From Ophthalmolycus amberensis (taxonomy: Eukaryota > Chordata > Actinopteri > Perciformes > Zoarcidae), in NCBI GenBank assembly GCA_024529925.1, contig JAFEUB010000812.1, positions 1,071,501 through 1,135,500 on the forward strand: a stretch of DNA of 64,000 nucleotides, read 5' to 3'. The notes beneath the pieces are model-generated. The model searched no databases. It worked only from the letters and a program-made list of their open reading frames with translations, and was not told the DNA's origin. Position 1 is the first letter of the stretch. The number at the start of each line of letters is the position of its first letter. The position numbers and the translations under genes are program-made. Positions 1 through 20,000 of the stretch are shown here, piece after piece.

Positions 1-627
1 TACTTCTTGGACTCTGGACTTTGACTTGGCTTCATCTATTTATATTTTAAAAAAAGAAAAAATTAATTGCCGTTTACAATAATGTACATAACGTGTTAAG
101 AAATTACCAATGCGTGTGGGAACTGACAAAAATGGTGACGCTTAAAATGTTTATTATTAATGAATTAATTAATTAATGCGGCACCAAAGTGCAACCAATG
201 TAAAAAGTTAGTCTGGAGCCCTGCAGTAGAGAGAGCACAGTATATCCCACCCACACCAAAGGGGAAAACAATTAATTGCTCTCCATCGACTTTGTATTGC
301 TTGGAGGTGCCTCCTTCTCATTTCCATTGGTTTACAGAAAAATGGCTACAGCTGCCATGCAGTGAGATGAAAAACCAAACAAGTTAGGCATTCTCAGTGT
401 GCCCAACAATAAATGCGCAGCAAAGCATTTCGTCCAGATGCCAGTTTTAGGCTAACCTGACAACTTTCTTTATGTGAGAGCAGGTCTTTGACACAATAGA
501 GGTAATATTGTAACATATTCCTTGTATGTTCAACATACAATGGCAATAAACGGTTTCTGATATGACAAGGAAAATAAACATTTTCCCTTTCCTGTTAGCC
601 AGAACATAATGGGACAATAAGGGCAAT

Positions 628-723
628 ATCCCGGACATAATCCCGGACATAATCTCGGACATAATCTCGGACATAATCTCGGACATAATCTCGGACATAA
701 TCTCGGACATAATCTCGGACATT
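628..723. repeat. 12-bp minisatellite in gmds intron 1
   Basis: About eight tandem copies of a 12-bp unit close to ggacataatctc, the first two copies differing by one base. It lies in the first intron of gmds. The antisense open frame across it (repeated Met-Ser-Glu-Ile) is a by-product of the 12-bp period. Confidence 0.9.
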
Positions 724-1062
724 CCGTTTGAACCATGCACTCTTACCTAAGCTTCCGATTCATACTGGTCATAAATATCCATGTAGCTACTACTGCCCTT
801 TCTTTTTATGGTCCACATTTGCATTGGCACTCTTCTCACTTTGTATGATTGAAACTATGCTGCACAGCAATTCCACGGTTTATCAAGGTGAAAGTGGGGT
901 TTGTCGGGTCAAAGGTTTCAGTGTACTCAATAAAAGGGATCAGCACAAGTCTAACGCCAGAGGTAACGTTCAAAGACAGGAAAGCTGACAGACATACCGA
1001 CAATATAGGCGTTAGGGCGATTGTGAGCAACCGCTGCTTGGTTGTATGAATGTTGACGTTAC

Positions 1063-1158
1063 CTGTCCAGTGATGCCGGTGATAAGGGCCACCTTCTCCT
1101 TCTTCAGCTCCCCGTTCAGCGCGGCGCTACAGTTAGCGGACTCGGAGCTCATGGCCAT
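1063..1158 (-). CDS. gmds: GDP-mannose 4,6-dehydratase, first coding exon (partial gene)
   Basis: GMDS converts GDP-mannose to GDP-4-keto-6-deoxymannose, the first committed step of cytosolic GDP-fucose synthesis. Only the first coding exon (32 codons) is in the window. It ends in VALITGITGQ, the start of the Rossmann NAD(P)-binding fold, and is followed by a GTAAC donor; the human protein has the same VALITGITGQ immediately before DGSYL. The N-terminal 22 residues are variable, as usual for this family. Two ATG codons lie close together (1156-1158 and 1150-1152, minus strand); the outer one is used here. Everything left of 1063 is intron 1, and the remaining exons lie outside the window. The neighbour mylk4 is also next to GMDS in human 6p25, which supports the call. 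Confidence 0.9.
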
Positions 1159-1450
1159 CTCTTCTCGGCTGGATGTTTACAGTCTGCTGTCACAACGACC
1201 GACAATAAAACAAAATAAACCTGTCCGTGCTGAGTGCGTTTAGCGTGTGAGGACCGACGAGCATCCGTAAACCAAAATGCACACCGCTACAAAAAACTGC
1301 AAAGGCGCCTACGTATGAGGAAGCGGCCGCGAGATCAGCCAATGGGAAGAGAACAAGTGGGCGCAGAAGAGCAGGCTTCGTTAAAAAGGAAGGAGGGTGA
1401 GAGGACTGGAGGTCCTTCGCGACAGCGCCATCTACAAGACGGCGAGAGAA
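1159..1450 (-). promoter_or_regulatory. gmds promoter and 5' UTR, CpG-rich
   Basis: The stretch upstream of the gmds start codon is clearly richer in CpG than its surroundings (roughly 1090-1450) and has no TATA box near the start. An inverted CCAAT box (CCAAT on the plus strand) lies at 1339-1343. This is typical of a housekeeping promoter. The transcription start cannot be placed from sequence alone. Confidence 0.5.
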
Positions 1451-3060
1451 AGGCAGCCTCCTATTATATCAACGATGGAGGTTGTTTTGTGTGGATTTTT
1501 GTTAGAAGTAGTGGTGGAATGTATATTTAGGTACACTCAAGTTCTGTACTTAAGTAGGATTTTGAGGTTTTTGTATAGTATTTCCATGTTCTGCTACTGT
1601 GCTATATTTTTGAACTGATACAATTATGTTGTAATAATATGGAACCAAACAGTATATAAAGTATAGTTGAAATGAGCTCCACCTTTAAGTAATGAACACA
1701 TAATGCACCAATGATTCTAACCCAGAGACATTTAATATTATTATTCCAAAAAGGGACATTTTCCATAATGAGTACTTTTAGTACAGTATGGTTTTAATTA
1801 TATTTTGGTGCCAATATAATCTGTCACACATCTGAGGGTGAACCAGAACCGGTAGGTGCAAAACAAGACTTCTATTAAAAGGGAATAACGGGAAAGGTGA
1901 GATGGAGGCTGGCAGGAGTCCTGGCTGGGGAGCGAGGAAATGCACCCAGGGGAGAAGGCTTGGCAGAGGGAATCCTAGGACTGTAAGGTGGCTGGTGGGC
2001 AAGCTGGCGAGGCGAAACCGATTTCCAGGTATTAACAAGGAGAGCATGTCTTTCAAGTAAGCAGGCAGGCAAACAAACAATAAGGTAAGACTACCAGGAA
2101 AGATGAACAACAGAACTGGAAACGTGGCACAAACCCTCTTTGGCTCAAAGGTCCAGCGGGAACAAACCTAGTCAAACAGGGGAGGACATGTCAGTGATCT
2201 GTACAAATATAATAAACGAACTCTGTGGACATTGTTCTTGTATGACGAGCATCACTGCGAGAGGAACAAACACTCATTTCACCCTCCAGAAAATGTTTCC
2301 TCTCTTACTGGCGCACAAGCATTATTCAAACCCACAGAACTTTATTTCTAATTTCAGTAAAGTTCTCAACATATACGAATTATGTCGGCTTGAAACATGG
2401 AAAATTGTGTGAACAACAATACAAAGAATGATGTTCTCATTTTCAGCTATTATGCTGAAGCTTCCTGGGTTTGGCCACATCAGTCACGCGAACTGCGAGT
2501 AAGTGGTAGGAACCAAAGTCAGACGTGGCTGGATTATAAAACAATAGACCTGTCACGTTCTCTCAGGTTCAGCTAAGACACAGACACGAGGTGAAGTTGG
2601 AAATAAGGTATTTTACTTCTCACCCAAAAACGTCATGAATAAAAACTTAAAGCGACTCCAACAGGGAGCGGGCAAAAAATCCAAACACAATAAAAAAAAA
2701 GGCAAAGTCACAAAAAAAAGCAAAGGTACAAACCAGGAGCAAACACGAGGACCAAACGCTGGAGCGCGGCGCAGACGCGAGGGAGACACAATGCTGGAAC
2801 AGACAGGGGAACGAGCAAAGACGATCTGACAACCAAAGCAGGGGAGTATATATATGTGTTGGGTGATGAGAAGATTGAAGGCAGCTGGGTGGACTGGGCA
2901 GGTGAGTAGGATGAGTGCAATCAGGGGAAACACACACACACACACACAGAGACACAGGAACACAGAGGGGCAAAGCCTAAACCGTGCCAGGACCCCTGTG
3001 CAGAGACATGAAAAAGGCCCCACCACCTCTACACAGGAGCAAGACACACAGACGTTTAAG
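1451..3060. other. Intergenic, repeat-like sequence, no gene seen
   Basis: AT-rich spacer without a supportable exon. Two purine-rich stretches (about 1835-2110 and 2560-2960) have the look of old interspersed repeats, but I cannot name a family. A short (CA)n tract sits at about 2932-2949. Confidence 0.4.
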
Positions 3061-3250
3061 TTGTTTAGCTTCTTTTTGTGGTTATTTTGTGTCTCTGCAG
3101 TTGTCGTGCATCTCTTTGTGGGTTTGTGTCGTTTTGTGTCTTTTTGTAGTTGTTTTTGTGTCACTTTTGATGATTTTGTGTCTTCTTGCAGTTATTTATG
3201 TCTATTTCGCTCCTTTTTGTAGTCGTTCTGCATTTTGAGTCCTTTGTAGT
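3060..3250. repeat. Degenerate T/G-rich minisatellite
   Basis: Imperfect tandem repetition of motifs such as ttttgtgtctttttgtagtt. A weaker stretch of the same kind occurs around 3842-3935. Open frames across it are a consequence of the low complexity. Confidence 0.6.
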
Positions 3251-3270
3251 TGCTTTATTATTTGAAATGA

Positions 3271-3522
3271 CCTCTCATCTTGTGAGTAAAGAGTCTGGAA
3301 GACTTTCAAATCAGGGTGTAAAAAGTATAAAATAAATACCCTCAATTATACATCTTATTTCATTGTCATAGTAAGATAATATGTTGCAGCAAAGTGCTGT
3401 CCCATTCCTATTCACACCATCTCAAGCCCTCACAGTCTCTCACACTCAACCACTTACCAGGTGACAGTAAGTCCTTGAAGATCCTGGGTTTGGGGCTTTA
3501 AGGGGGACATTGGGATTGGGCC
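3271..3522 (+). repeat. Interspersed repeat, copy A
   Basis: This 250-bp stretch recurs in reverse orientation at 49801-50059. Shared landmarks in order are ctcatcttgtgag, agtataaaataaata, atgttgcagcaaagtgctgt, ccatctcaagccctcacag, aaccacttaccaggtgac and gggattgggcc. The two copies differ by substitutions and small indels, as expected of an old transposable element. No coding capacity is seen; the family is not identified. Confidence 0.8.
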
Positions 3523-3529
3523 ACAGTGT

Positions 3530-3810
3530 GACTACTTTTCCCCGCCCTGATCAGCTCCATAGGTTCCCAATTACCCCTCCTCATCCCGAGAGCATTCAGT
3601 CTGTGTGCTCCCCTTTGTTTGTGCCGGTTTGTCTTTGTACCTCTGTATCTAATGTTACAACAATTTCTCCCTGTGCTGTTGGTTGCCTGTTTTTTTGACT
3701 CTGCTTGTCTCTTTTAGCCTCACCCCCGTTTTGGATTTGTTTGCCTGTACTGACTGCCTACCTGGGTACCGAACCTTTAGCAGTAAAGTGTTTTATTTAG
3801 CTGTCCAGGC
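3530..3810 (+). repeat. T/C-rich repeat-like segment
   Basis: A pyrimidine-rich segment with the pattern cacctg/cctgttttt/gacc/gtttgcctg, then a gtaaa...tttat stretch. It resembles the segments at about 21480-21830 and 39080-39310 in composition and motif order, so it may be a copy of one repeat family. I have no alignment to prove it. Confidence 0.35.
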
Positions 3811-5314
3811 CTCGAGTTGTGCTTTTAAGCCCTTATCTCATCTCTTAACACTTCATAGTCAATGTGAGTCGCTTTGCAGCTGTCCTTTTGAGTCTCTTAC
3901 CGGTTTGTATGTGTCTCTTTGAGTGTTGTTTTGTAGGTGAAGGCCAGGGGCCTTTTAAACTTTGAGCCCCTGTAATAAATACCGACGCTGTTAACGATCC
4001 TTTCATTAAGTATGGGAAAGGGTGTTTTTATTTAAGAGGAAAATCGGGTTTTGAGTTGTTAGGACTGACTTGTCAGCATGCCAGAACAAACACAATTCCT
4101 GGAACAGAACTTGATATATTGACCCAGATAGAGGAATTCATTTCACATCACTTGAGACGCTATCTCAAGAGGAGCGATCAAACACTCGGAGCAGCTCCTA
4201 ATCTCTTATTATTCTTGTACATTCGAGCATGTATGAAAACATCTGCTCCAGCTGAGAGTGTCAGTAGCCTGTGAAAGCACTCTCTCACCGCTGGACTTCC
4301 CAGAGTGCACAGCGTGATGGGAGGTGTGATTACATTACAGTCTAAAGGCCGTCCTTTCCCTCCCTCCTTCTATACACTAGCACACGTCTGTTTGCCCACA
4401 CTCTTACCTATTGATATAAATCAGGGTGATTCATCACTCATATGTGTTCACGAGTTGATATGATGGATGGATGGATTTATCAATCAGCAAAGTGAAGTGA
4501 GAAGCCTGGACCAACAAACGCATTGTGAACATTTCTCTGTAACTGCTGGATAAAAACTAATTCAGTTATTTATTTTCTGCAAAGGGTTACCTGCTTTTAC
4601 AACCAGATTAATACGTTGAAAAAATGTTGTTACATTAGTAACATGAACAGTGGTTGGATTGTATATTCAGGCTTATTAATATAAATTCATAAATCATATC
4701 TGCTAAAATACACTTTTGTAGCAATGCAAGCAATTGTTGCTTGCATTGCTAATATTAAAAGCCTCACTGTTTCACTGTAGGCCTTACTGTATGTTACTGT
4801 ATTTGATCTTCATCTGTCTTCCTAATAAAAATGCATATCTCGTTATAAATATAACATAATATATATATTTTTTAAAAGATGTGGCTCAGCTGGCTTCCGA
4901 CAGCACTGCAGACCCCCAGAAACCAGCCTGACCAGAGCTGGCCCTCTGGACTTAGCACCGCAAGCATTGCTCAAAACAGTCCAGCTAAGAACGAACATAG
5001 GGGTGACGGTGACGATTCAGGGTGTCAGCAGGTCTTTGAAATATATCCCTTTCTCGATACTTTAGAAGAATCATTTGACGTTAGGGGAAATACTTTTATT
5101 TGCTTTCTTACTGTGGGTTAGATGAAAGCAATAAAACCACTTCTTCATGCTAAGATAAGGTAATTGACTCCCATGTTAACAAATGAGAGTAGAATCGATC
5201 TCCTCATCTGACTCGGGTCAAGAAAGCAAAAAAAACGCCTATTTGCTAAACTGTCTATTTAACTATTGCTTTAAGATTCAAGAGAGTCAAACTATTTTAT
5301 TCCGATCCACACAG
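3811..5314. other. Intergenic; possible upstream exon near 4879
   Basis: Mostly AT-rich, with no clear gene. At 4879 a 3' splice-like site (aaaag) precedes a stretch that stays open to 5121. A donor at about 5006 (AGGG/GTGACG) would join it in phase to the exon at 5315, giving SPAKNEHR then EAHADN. This is weak evidence that the candidate gene at 5315-5994 starts further left. Confidence 0.25.
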
Positions 5315-5994
5315 AAGCCCATGCGGACAACGCCCCGGCCAATAAAATCCTGGATGTAGAAGCAACAGTGACCGGAGGGCAAACAGGCCCACCGACGTCA
5401 CTGCTGCACAAACCGAAGCAGGGTGAAGCGTCAGATTGCAGCTCCCCAGCCAAGGAGCTCCACGTTTACCTCAACAAGGAGCTGATAGCTTACAGCGTCA
5501 ACAGTAAGCTCACAACACACACACACGCACACACACACACACACACTTGGGGATCGTTTTGTGTTAAATCAATTAAGGTCTTTCTTCCTCTTCGCTCAAT
5601 GAGATTTGCCATGAGAGGTATTTGATGGAATTGATTTATTTATTGGGTCTTGAATTGTGTATTGGGGAACAATCAAACATTTGTCTTTTTTATTTTAGAA
5701 CTACTCCTGAACACAGAGGAGGAGGTTGTCCCAGATAAGAGGAGGGCCGATGAAGAATAGGCCTCCCCACATAAGAGAAAGAGGACCGATGAGGAGGATG
5801 TTGTCCCAGATAAGAGGAGGAGGGCCGATGAAGAGGAGGTTGTCCCAGATAAGAGGAGGAGGGCCGATGAAGAGGAGGTTTTCCCAGATAAGAGGAGGGC
5901 CGATGAGGAGGAGGCCTCCCCACATAAGAAACAGTGGACCGATGAGGATAAGGTCCCCCAGACAAAAAGATGTCTGGGTGGAGGAGAGGCGTAA
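5315..5994 (+). pseudogene. Unrecognised gene with a coding minisatellite; last exon has an in-frame TAG
   Basis: I do not recognise this protein. Exon 5315-5503 has a good acceptor (ccacacag) and donor (A/GTAAGC) and is open for 62 codons, including SSPAKELHVYLNKELIAYSV. Exon 5699-5994 follows a pyrimidine-rich acceptor (tttattttag) and continues in phase. It consists of about six acidic-basic units of 12-13 residues built on EEEVVPDKRRRAD and EEEASPHKKR, ending at TAA 5992. In the second unit a TAG at 5758-5760 stands where other units have GAG; after it the same frame stays open for another 77 codons. So the locus is either truncated, a pseudogene, or carries a single-base error. It lies tail-to-tail with mylk4. 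The start of the gene was not found. Confidence 0.4.
5516..5547. repeat. (CA)n microsatellite
   Basis: A CA dinucleotide tract immediately downstream of the splice donor of the exon ending at 5503. Confidence 0.85.
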
Positions 5995-8501
5995 ACTACC
6001 CAAAGGACACACCGCTCTAGTCAGAGACAGTTACTGACTAAATGTTTTCCTGTTTTTTAATGATTTGTAAATATTGATTGAATATATTGATTGAATATTG
6101 ATTGAATTGAGGGAATACTGATTGATTTCAAAATATTAAAAATGTTGAGAAAATGTCCATACAACAATAGTTGAATATGAAGTTATTTGCCACAGTTTTT
6201 CTCTGCCACTTTGATTAACTTGTTTTAATCATTTTTTAAAACAACTTACTTTGGACTACAAGAAAGTCCTCCAAAATAATCGTTCTGATTATTTTCTGAT
6301 CTGAGCCGTTATCGTAAGGATGACACATGTCAAAAACTACCAACTCACTAATTAACTAACTAATTAACTAAGTAAATGGTTAATAATTGTCAGTTATAAA
6401 AAATATTCACATGCCAGTTTTCTGATATGACACAACTGTGGCTTAGGTTTGGTTGAGTTTAAACAAAAAGAAAGATTAGGGAACAACACAAGCAATGCTG
6501 ACTGTTGGCAGGACACTGGATGATCCTTAACAGGTAAATAATAACATTTTAGACATTTGAACAAACAACTCATACTATTGGTGTTTATGTTGAGAACAGT
6601 CTCTGTAAAGCCTTGTGACCTGGGGACACTGAATGTAAAATAAAGTGTGGAAGACAGTGATGTATGTCTCATAATACTCATGTATCATGTACGTGTAGTA
6701 TATTATGCATGTGAACACACAGCAGAACGATAAATAAATAAATGAGGTTTGAAGCGACGGTGAAACCTCCAGAAGTCGATTCAAACTAAAGATCTCATGA
6801 TGAGTCGAGTCACGTCATTACATGTAAATAAATAATGTCTTCCTTTACAACTGTCAGATTAAATGACAGTGTCAGGATAAAGTATAGGCCAGGACAATTA
6901 TGGAATCTGTTTTAAACTGCTCTTCCAGATTACAGCTGAAAGCCTCTGCAGTTGAAAAAAAAGGACACGTGCTTTAGTATTTTCACGTTACGCTTTCATT
7001 TAATGCCAATTTTTTCATTTTCAGCATTATTCTGGACGCAACGTACTCATTCAGGAAGTCGTGTTTATTGCCTACTGACTACAACTTTCATGCAAATGGT
7101 CACACAATTTTGATATTCAAGTTTTAGTTCCAAAGATATAGACTGTAAGAAACACTGCATATGCTTTTTAGTGTGCTCTATTTATTTGCTTGTTCATATT
7201 CTACATTGAATTATGTCATCATTACACAGGAAAACTTGGAAAAAAGGTATCATGAATTCAAATAAACAAGTATTCAAGATCACAAAGCTGTTCCATTTCT
7301 AATTGGAGCAGCCAACAACTGAGTGATAAACATTCATCGAACTTCCCGTCTCTTAGAGAGAACGGGATAGTAAATCAGTCAGCGCTGATGTCATCGCCGC
7401 TCTGTCGTTGCAGTACGCTGCAGATCCTGTTTGTCTCCCCTGAAAGAAATCCCATCTTGAATATAAAAGCTTTGTACTTCAAGTACAGTCTGGTGTTGAA
7501 CCAGTAGATAAATGAACATAAGAATCCACTTCAGTCGTAATCGGGAGTCATTCATAGGTCGTGTTCTGTTGTTCGTTAAGCCTTCATGGAAGGTGAGGGG
7601 GCTACTGCAAACTGCCGAAGCGAAGGCGAGCTAGTGGCATGAACGCATACGGAAGGCAATCCGGTCTACAGTGAAAATGTACCAGAAACGTGGGATGAAT
7701 ATGGCTCGAAACAGGAAGTATTCAGTCATTGAGATATCCTCACTTTTCAGGGGAATGAGAGTATGAGGCGTTGTGTTACACACTGTACAAAATAGATTGT
7801 GCTGTGACTTCAACTGCAACCAAGTTCTAAATGTTTGTTGTTTTTTAAACTCTATGCTCAAGAAAGAATATCATTTTATAAGACTTAAAATAATAATTAA
7901 AAGAAAAATTAAATTAAAAGAAAGAAAAAAAATAATCTGTATTCACAAAAATATATTAATTGAATAATAGCTTTCGCTCTATATTTTGCTCAATGTTTGC
8001 TAAATCTTGTAGAAATAGGACAAAAAGTGCAAAGCATGCAACAAACCAGGACAACATGACAAACTGCTCACTATCAGGGGGAGAATAACAGTGTCTGTGT
8101 GATGCTAAACCGCTGATTTTCAGTTTTTGCCTTTTCACTACATGTGGAAGTTGTGGAAGTGGCAAATAAGTCAGGTCTTTAGTCTCGAATATTTTGGATT
8201 CACCGCTGCGATACACCGGCGTAGAGCGAGCGAGTCCACGCTGGTTCAGGAGGAAGGTTTGTCCTCTGCGGTTAGCATGCTAGTAAGCATGCTAGCAGAT
8301 GATTCGTGACTCGACGGCAGCGTTCCAAAAGTCTGTTTCTTCTCCTGCGGGCCTCACACTATTCAGGTCAGAACTACAAGCTGCGAAGCTAAGCTAACGC
8401 GAGGATGCGAGAGTAGTTATCCTGTAGCCATACAGGTACAGCAGCATTGGTCCAGTGTTGAGCTCCAGGGCCCTACATTGTCAAAAGGCATGCTGAGGGC
8501 C
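5995..8501. other. AT-rich spacer, 3' flank of mylk4
   Basis: Contains short ATTGA-like and TAATTAAC repeats (6060-6390) and no supportable exon. The right part, up to 8501, should include the 3' UTR of mylk4, but no poly(A) signal could be assigned with confidence. Confidence 0.4.
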
Positions 8502-16110
<7,609 letters not shown>

Positions 16111-16904
16111 GACTGATTCAAAGCAGGCCTCCTCACAAACACCGTTTCACTCACGAATCAAGTCCGTTGACTTTTCACGCGGGCTCGATGGAAGCGGCAA
16201 CAAAAAACATAATACCGGACGAAGCTACCGGCAGAAGGAAAAGAAGTGGAGGGAGAACAGAGATCTCTCCCTCAACACTGCGCCACTGAGTTTTAAGAAT
16301 AGCAAATGGCTGTACTCCAAATCCGCGGACGTCAGGGACTGTAAGTGGCCAGTGATACGAGCTGAGGGCTCTGGTGTGCAGTTGGGGATTGATGTGGGTT
16401 AGAGGGGAGATGCTGGAGAGGATCGCTATGTGACATTTGAGACACTTCAAAAGCCCTTCAGTCAGGTGTCAGAATCCCAAGAATCTGGGACTGAAATATG
16501 ACACCGTAAAAAGTAAGACAAACAAATAAAATGTACAGCCAATAAAAATAAATTTAAAAAAGAACAGAAGAGCCCCGGATCTTATGATTGAGGACCGGTG
16601 CAAAGTTTAAGCAGGTGTAGTAGTATGAGTATACAGTATATTGTGCAAAACATGGATCTTATTTTCAGATTCTAGTTTATGGTTTTTACATCGTTACATA
16701 ACAGGAAGTGGGGTGACAGGTGCAAGCGTGTGCAAGGCCCCAAAATTCCCAAGGTCAAGTGAAGTTAATTAAGACTACTTATGTCTTGTTACTAATGCTG
16801 GAAAAATGCATTCTAGTAATTCTTCTTGGGATACTATAGCATTTTTCATGCACAACTGTACGATGTATACTTGCTACCAAGTTACCAAATCACCTGAAAA
16901 AAAA
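16111..16904. other. 5' flank of mylk4, no further exon assigned
   Basis: Sequence upstream of the mylk4 start codon (ATG on the minus strand at 16108-16110). It should hold the 5' UTR and promoter, but no TATA box or clear CpG island was seen. A noncoding first exon further upstream is possible. Confidence 0.35.
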
Positions 16905-17049
16905 ATGTCCCCTTTATTTAACAAAGAACGGTGTAGAAATGGGGGGAGAAAGAGAGATGTATGACATGTAGCAAACATCCGAAGGCTGGAATCGAACCTC
17001 TGACGTTGCAGTACGGCATGCGCTGTGACCGCTCGGCTATCAAGGCGCC
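16905..17049 (-). mobile_element. tRNA-derived SINE
   Basis: On the minus strand the head reads like a tRNA: TAGCCGAGCGGTCACAGCG (A box region), then GAGGTTCGATTCC (B box). It is followed by a body containing CATGTCATACATCTCTCTTTC and ends in TTAAATAAAG. The order of A box, B box, non-tRNA body and A-rich tail is that of a tRNA-derived SINE. The copy at 34218-34380 appears to belong to the same family. Confidence 0.75.
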
Positions 17050-20000
17050 AAATGTTGTATTTAAATACATTTTTGTGGAAAGAAAAAAAGGTCGCTCAAT
17101 TAATCTGAAAAATACAGTTTTCACTTCAACATTTTTTGCAAAGAGGAAAAGTTGATTTAAGGTTAATTTGAAGAAGCCTGCAACGTTCCCAATATAGTCC
17201 GTGTAACGTGAGGGACAAGACAACGGAAGAAAACAGGAAACAGGTGATGCCACTGACACCGAAGAGCTGTTGATACAGAGAGGGTAGTGGGAGAGGAAAC
17301 GGACTTGCACATGTGTTGTTGCTGAGAATTAACAGTATTCGTGGACACTGAAGTTCATATACAGACGCAGGCCATCTGCACTTATTGAGACGTGTCTGAC
17401 TGTGTGCATTGGCCTCAAGCTTTTCCACGTCTCGGGCTTGTATACTGGCACGCATCCGTCAGCACAGGAAAAACCTGACCTATAGCCCGTCCCTCGCACT
17501 GTTCCCGGTACACACAGCTCGTCAGCTGTCAGGACACATGTCTTTCCAAATACATTTATCAGTTTCTAGCCATTATACACAGGACACCATTGTGAACAGA
17601 TTTACTAAAAACTACTTTTAACTCACATTTGCCAGCCAACTGAATCTCTCTTTAGGACAAAGGAAGACCTTTCTCACACTGAGGTATGTGGGAGAAGTGT
17701 AACATATTCTATTTGGAAAATATGTTGCTGTAGAGTTGCGCAAGACAAACTAAATGCCACAGGAAAAGCTGCATTATTTGCCTTTTTGGCCACTTGGGGG
17801 TGTTGAACTAGCTATAAACACAACATATTATCACCTTAATAAAATTAGCATTGCAACATTAGCATTCATTAGTAGTCATGTAAGTCCAATATTCACTCGT
17901 CTTTTAGCTCTGCTTTTGTGTCTTACCGTTGGACAATCTCTGACATCCCCAGGCAGAAAAGGTCACATGGTAAGATGAGAGCCAGCGTGGTGTAGGAGCA
18001 CTGTTTAGGAATGAGAGTGACGCGGCCTCGCCACTCTGCCCACACATATAGAGTTACTCAGCAGAAAGACACAGACAATACATAATGCTTATTCTAGTGC
18101 CACAGACCGTCCAGTAATCCAGTGTCGTTGCAGCTCAATGGACCGGACAACATGAATGTGACAAGCTTCAGCTCAGAGCATTCAAGAATAGACCGTAGAC
18201 AAACGCGTGCCTCACACTCATGGCTGCTGTCCACATTCAAAACAATACTGTAGTTTGGCAAGCAAAAGCTGAAGTGAAGGCAGAAGTGGAAAGTAAGTAT
18301 TACTCGAGTTAGGTGCACATTTTCAAGTACTTGTGTACTTCGATATCTCTACAGTTTGTACTTTTTACGGCACAAGCTTTGCAGAAAAAAACTTGCGCTT
18401 CCATTTTGTCTTTCGTAGAAATCAAACAGTGCGTTGGCTTGATTTTGTTTTCACTAACGCTTCCGAAACTGCACACTAGGGACCATTTTTTGATGGGATC
18501 ACATCAGCTGTGACGCCTAATTGGGCCAGGATTGTAAAGTAGGGGGGGGGGGGGGGGGGGGCAATGGCTCCTTCCCCACTTCCTACCCCCCTACTTCCGA
18601 CACACCCGTGTAGTTCGTATATAGTTTCTGCATCCAACACGTTTGTGACGCTATCCCACTGATAATATCTGTCCAGAGACAGACGGAAATATAAACACCT
18701 GGTAAAGTACACAAAACCCCTGTGAAGAACAACACCAGTGACGCTGCTGCGGCTGGAAAATATCAACATAGCAAGCAGTCAAATTAAAATCTTTCATTAT
18801 GTACGTTCACTCACAAAGGGGTACTTTGAGCGGCCAACAAAGTACTCGTTGGTAATGGTGTGAGTGGTGATACTCTTTAACATGTGATTGTCCTCTATAC
18901 ATCCTTTGTTTTATGTCTTATTTTTAGAAGCAGCTATTAGCAACAGGCTGCTAAGCTGAAACAATATCCTTTTGCACAACTTTTATTTTTTTTTATGCTT
19001 TTTAGTATATTTTTCCATAGGTCATGACAGACATTTTGACTCGTCATAATAGGAGAAAAACAGGTGAAACGAATTTCAACAATGCGTCACTTAGTATCCC
19101 GCTCAGCCATGACTGTGAGCTGGCGTGCGCAATACCAGCTCCCTCGGAATGAGCTCAACTGAATGGAATGCGGCCATTTATAATGTCACCAATTAAACCT
19201 GTATGCCATGACAAGCCGGAATGTCTGCTGTGAAAGAGGTCTATCCTGTAATGTACAATGTCTAAGCTACTTGTGACGTCTGTCCAAATATTCTAACGCC
19301 ATGTTTTTATGGCTGCACTATGACATGAAGTGGAAATATTCAACATGTCTTGTTGAGGTCATGTTCAGGTCAGGTCATGACGAGAACTTGGTTTTTAACA
19401 GTGCTTGACAATGCAATATGCAGTGTTATTAATGGAAACAATGGAAGGTTTTTGCAGGGTTGAGGAGGTTATTTAAAATGTCTCGTTTCACGTCCTATAA
19501 TTTCTTTGATAAGGAATGTCTGGCGCGTACGTCACAATGGAAAGAAGGCTGCGTATTATCTCTGTAGCTCCACCTGCTGCTTTTCTATCTGACAAATGTA
19601 CTTGTGTCACCCCTGGCCGATGACAGTCTGTACTTTCACAGTTCCGCTGCGGCGATAACATTCGTCCAGCTCCCTCTCTTGAGGCCTTGGACGGACACGA
19701 AAAGATTCCTTTCATGGAAAAGAGGTGCTGTGTGACGTCAGCGAAGCATGTGTATACAGGCTGTGTGTGTTTGTGCTGGGGAGGGCGATTAGGCCTGTAA
19801 ATATGTTACATAAGCACCACAAGTATGTGCACAGACTCTAAATGCATGCACACTAACCACCTCCCCCGGTTATCGTGAGTGCTCGCTTTCAGCGTTATAT
19901 AATGTGAAGGCAACTGGGCGTGGCGAGACCGGTTTTTGAAAGGGGATTCAGGATAAATGGTGACCTCTGACCTCGTGGAATGACTGTCAACCCCCCCCCC

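Noticed and set aside
447..740. Antisense open frame with repeated Met-Ser-Glu-Ile
   Set aside because: It is generated by the 12-bp minisatellite; the period of 12 is a multiple of three.
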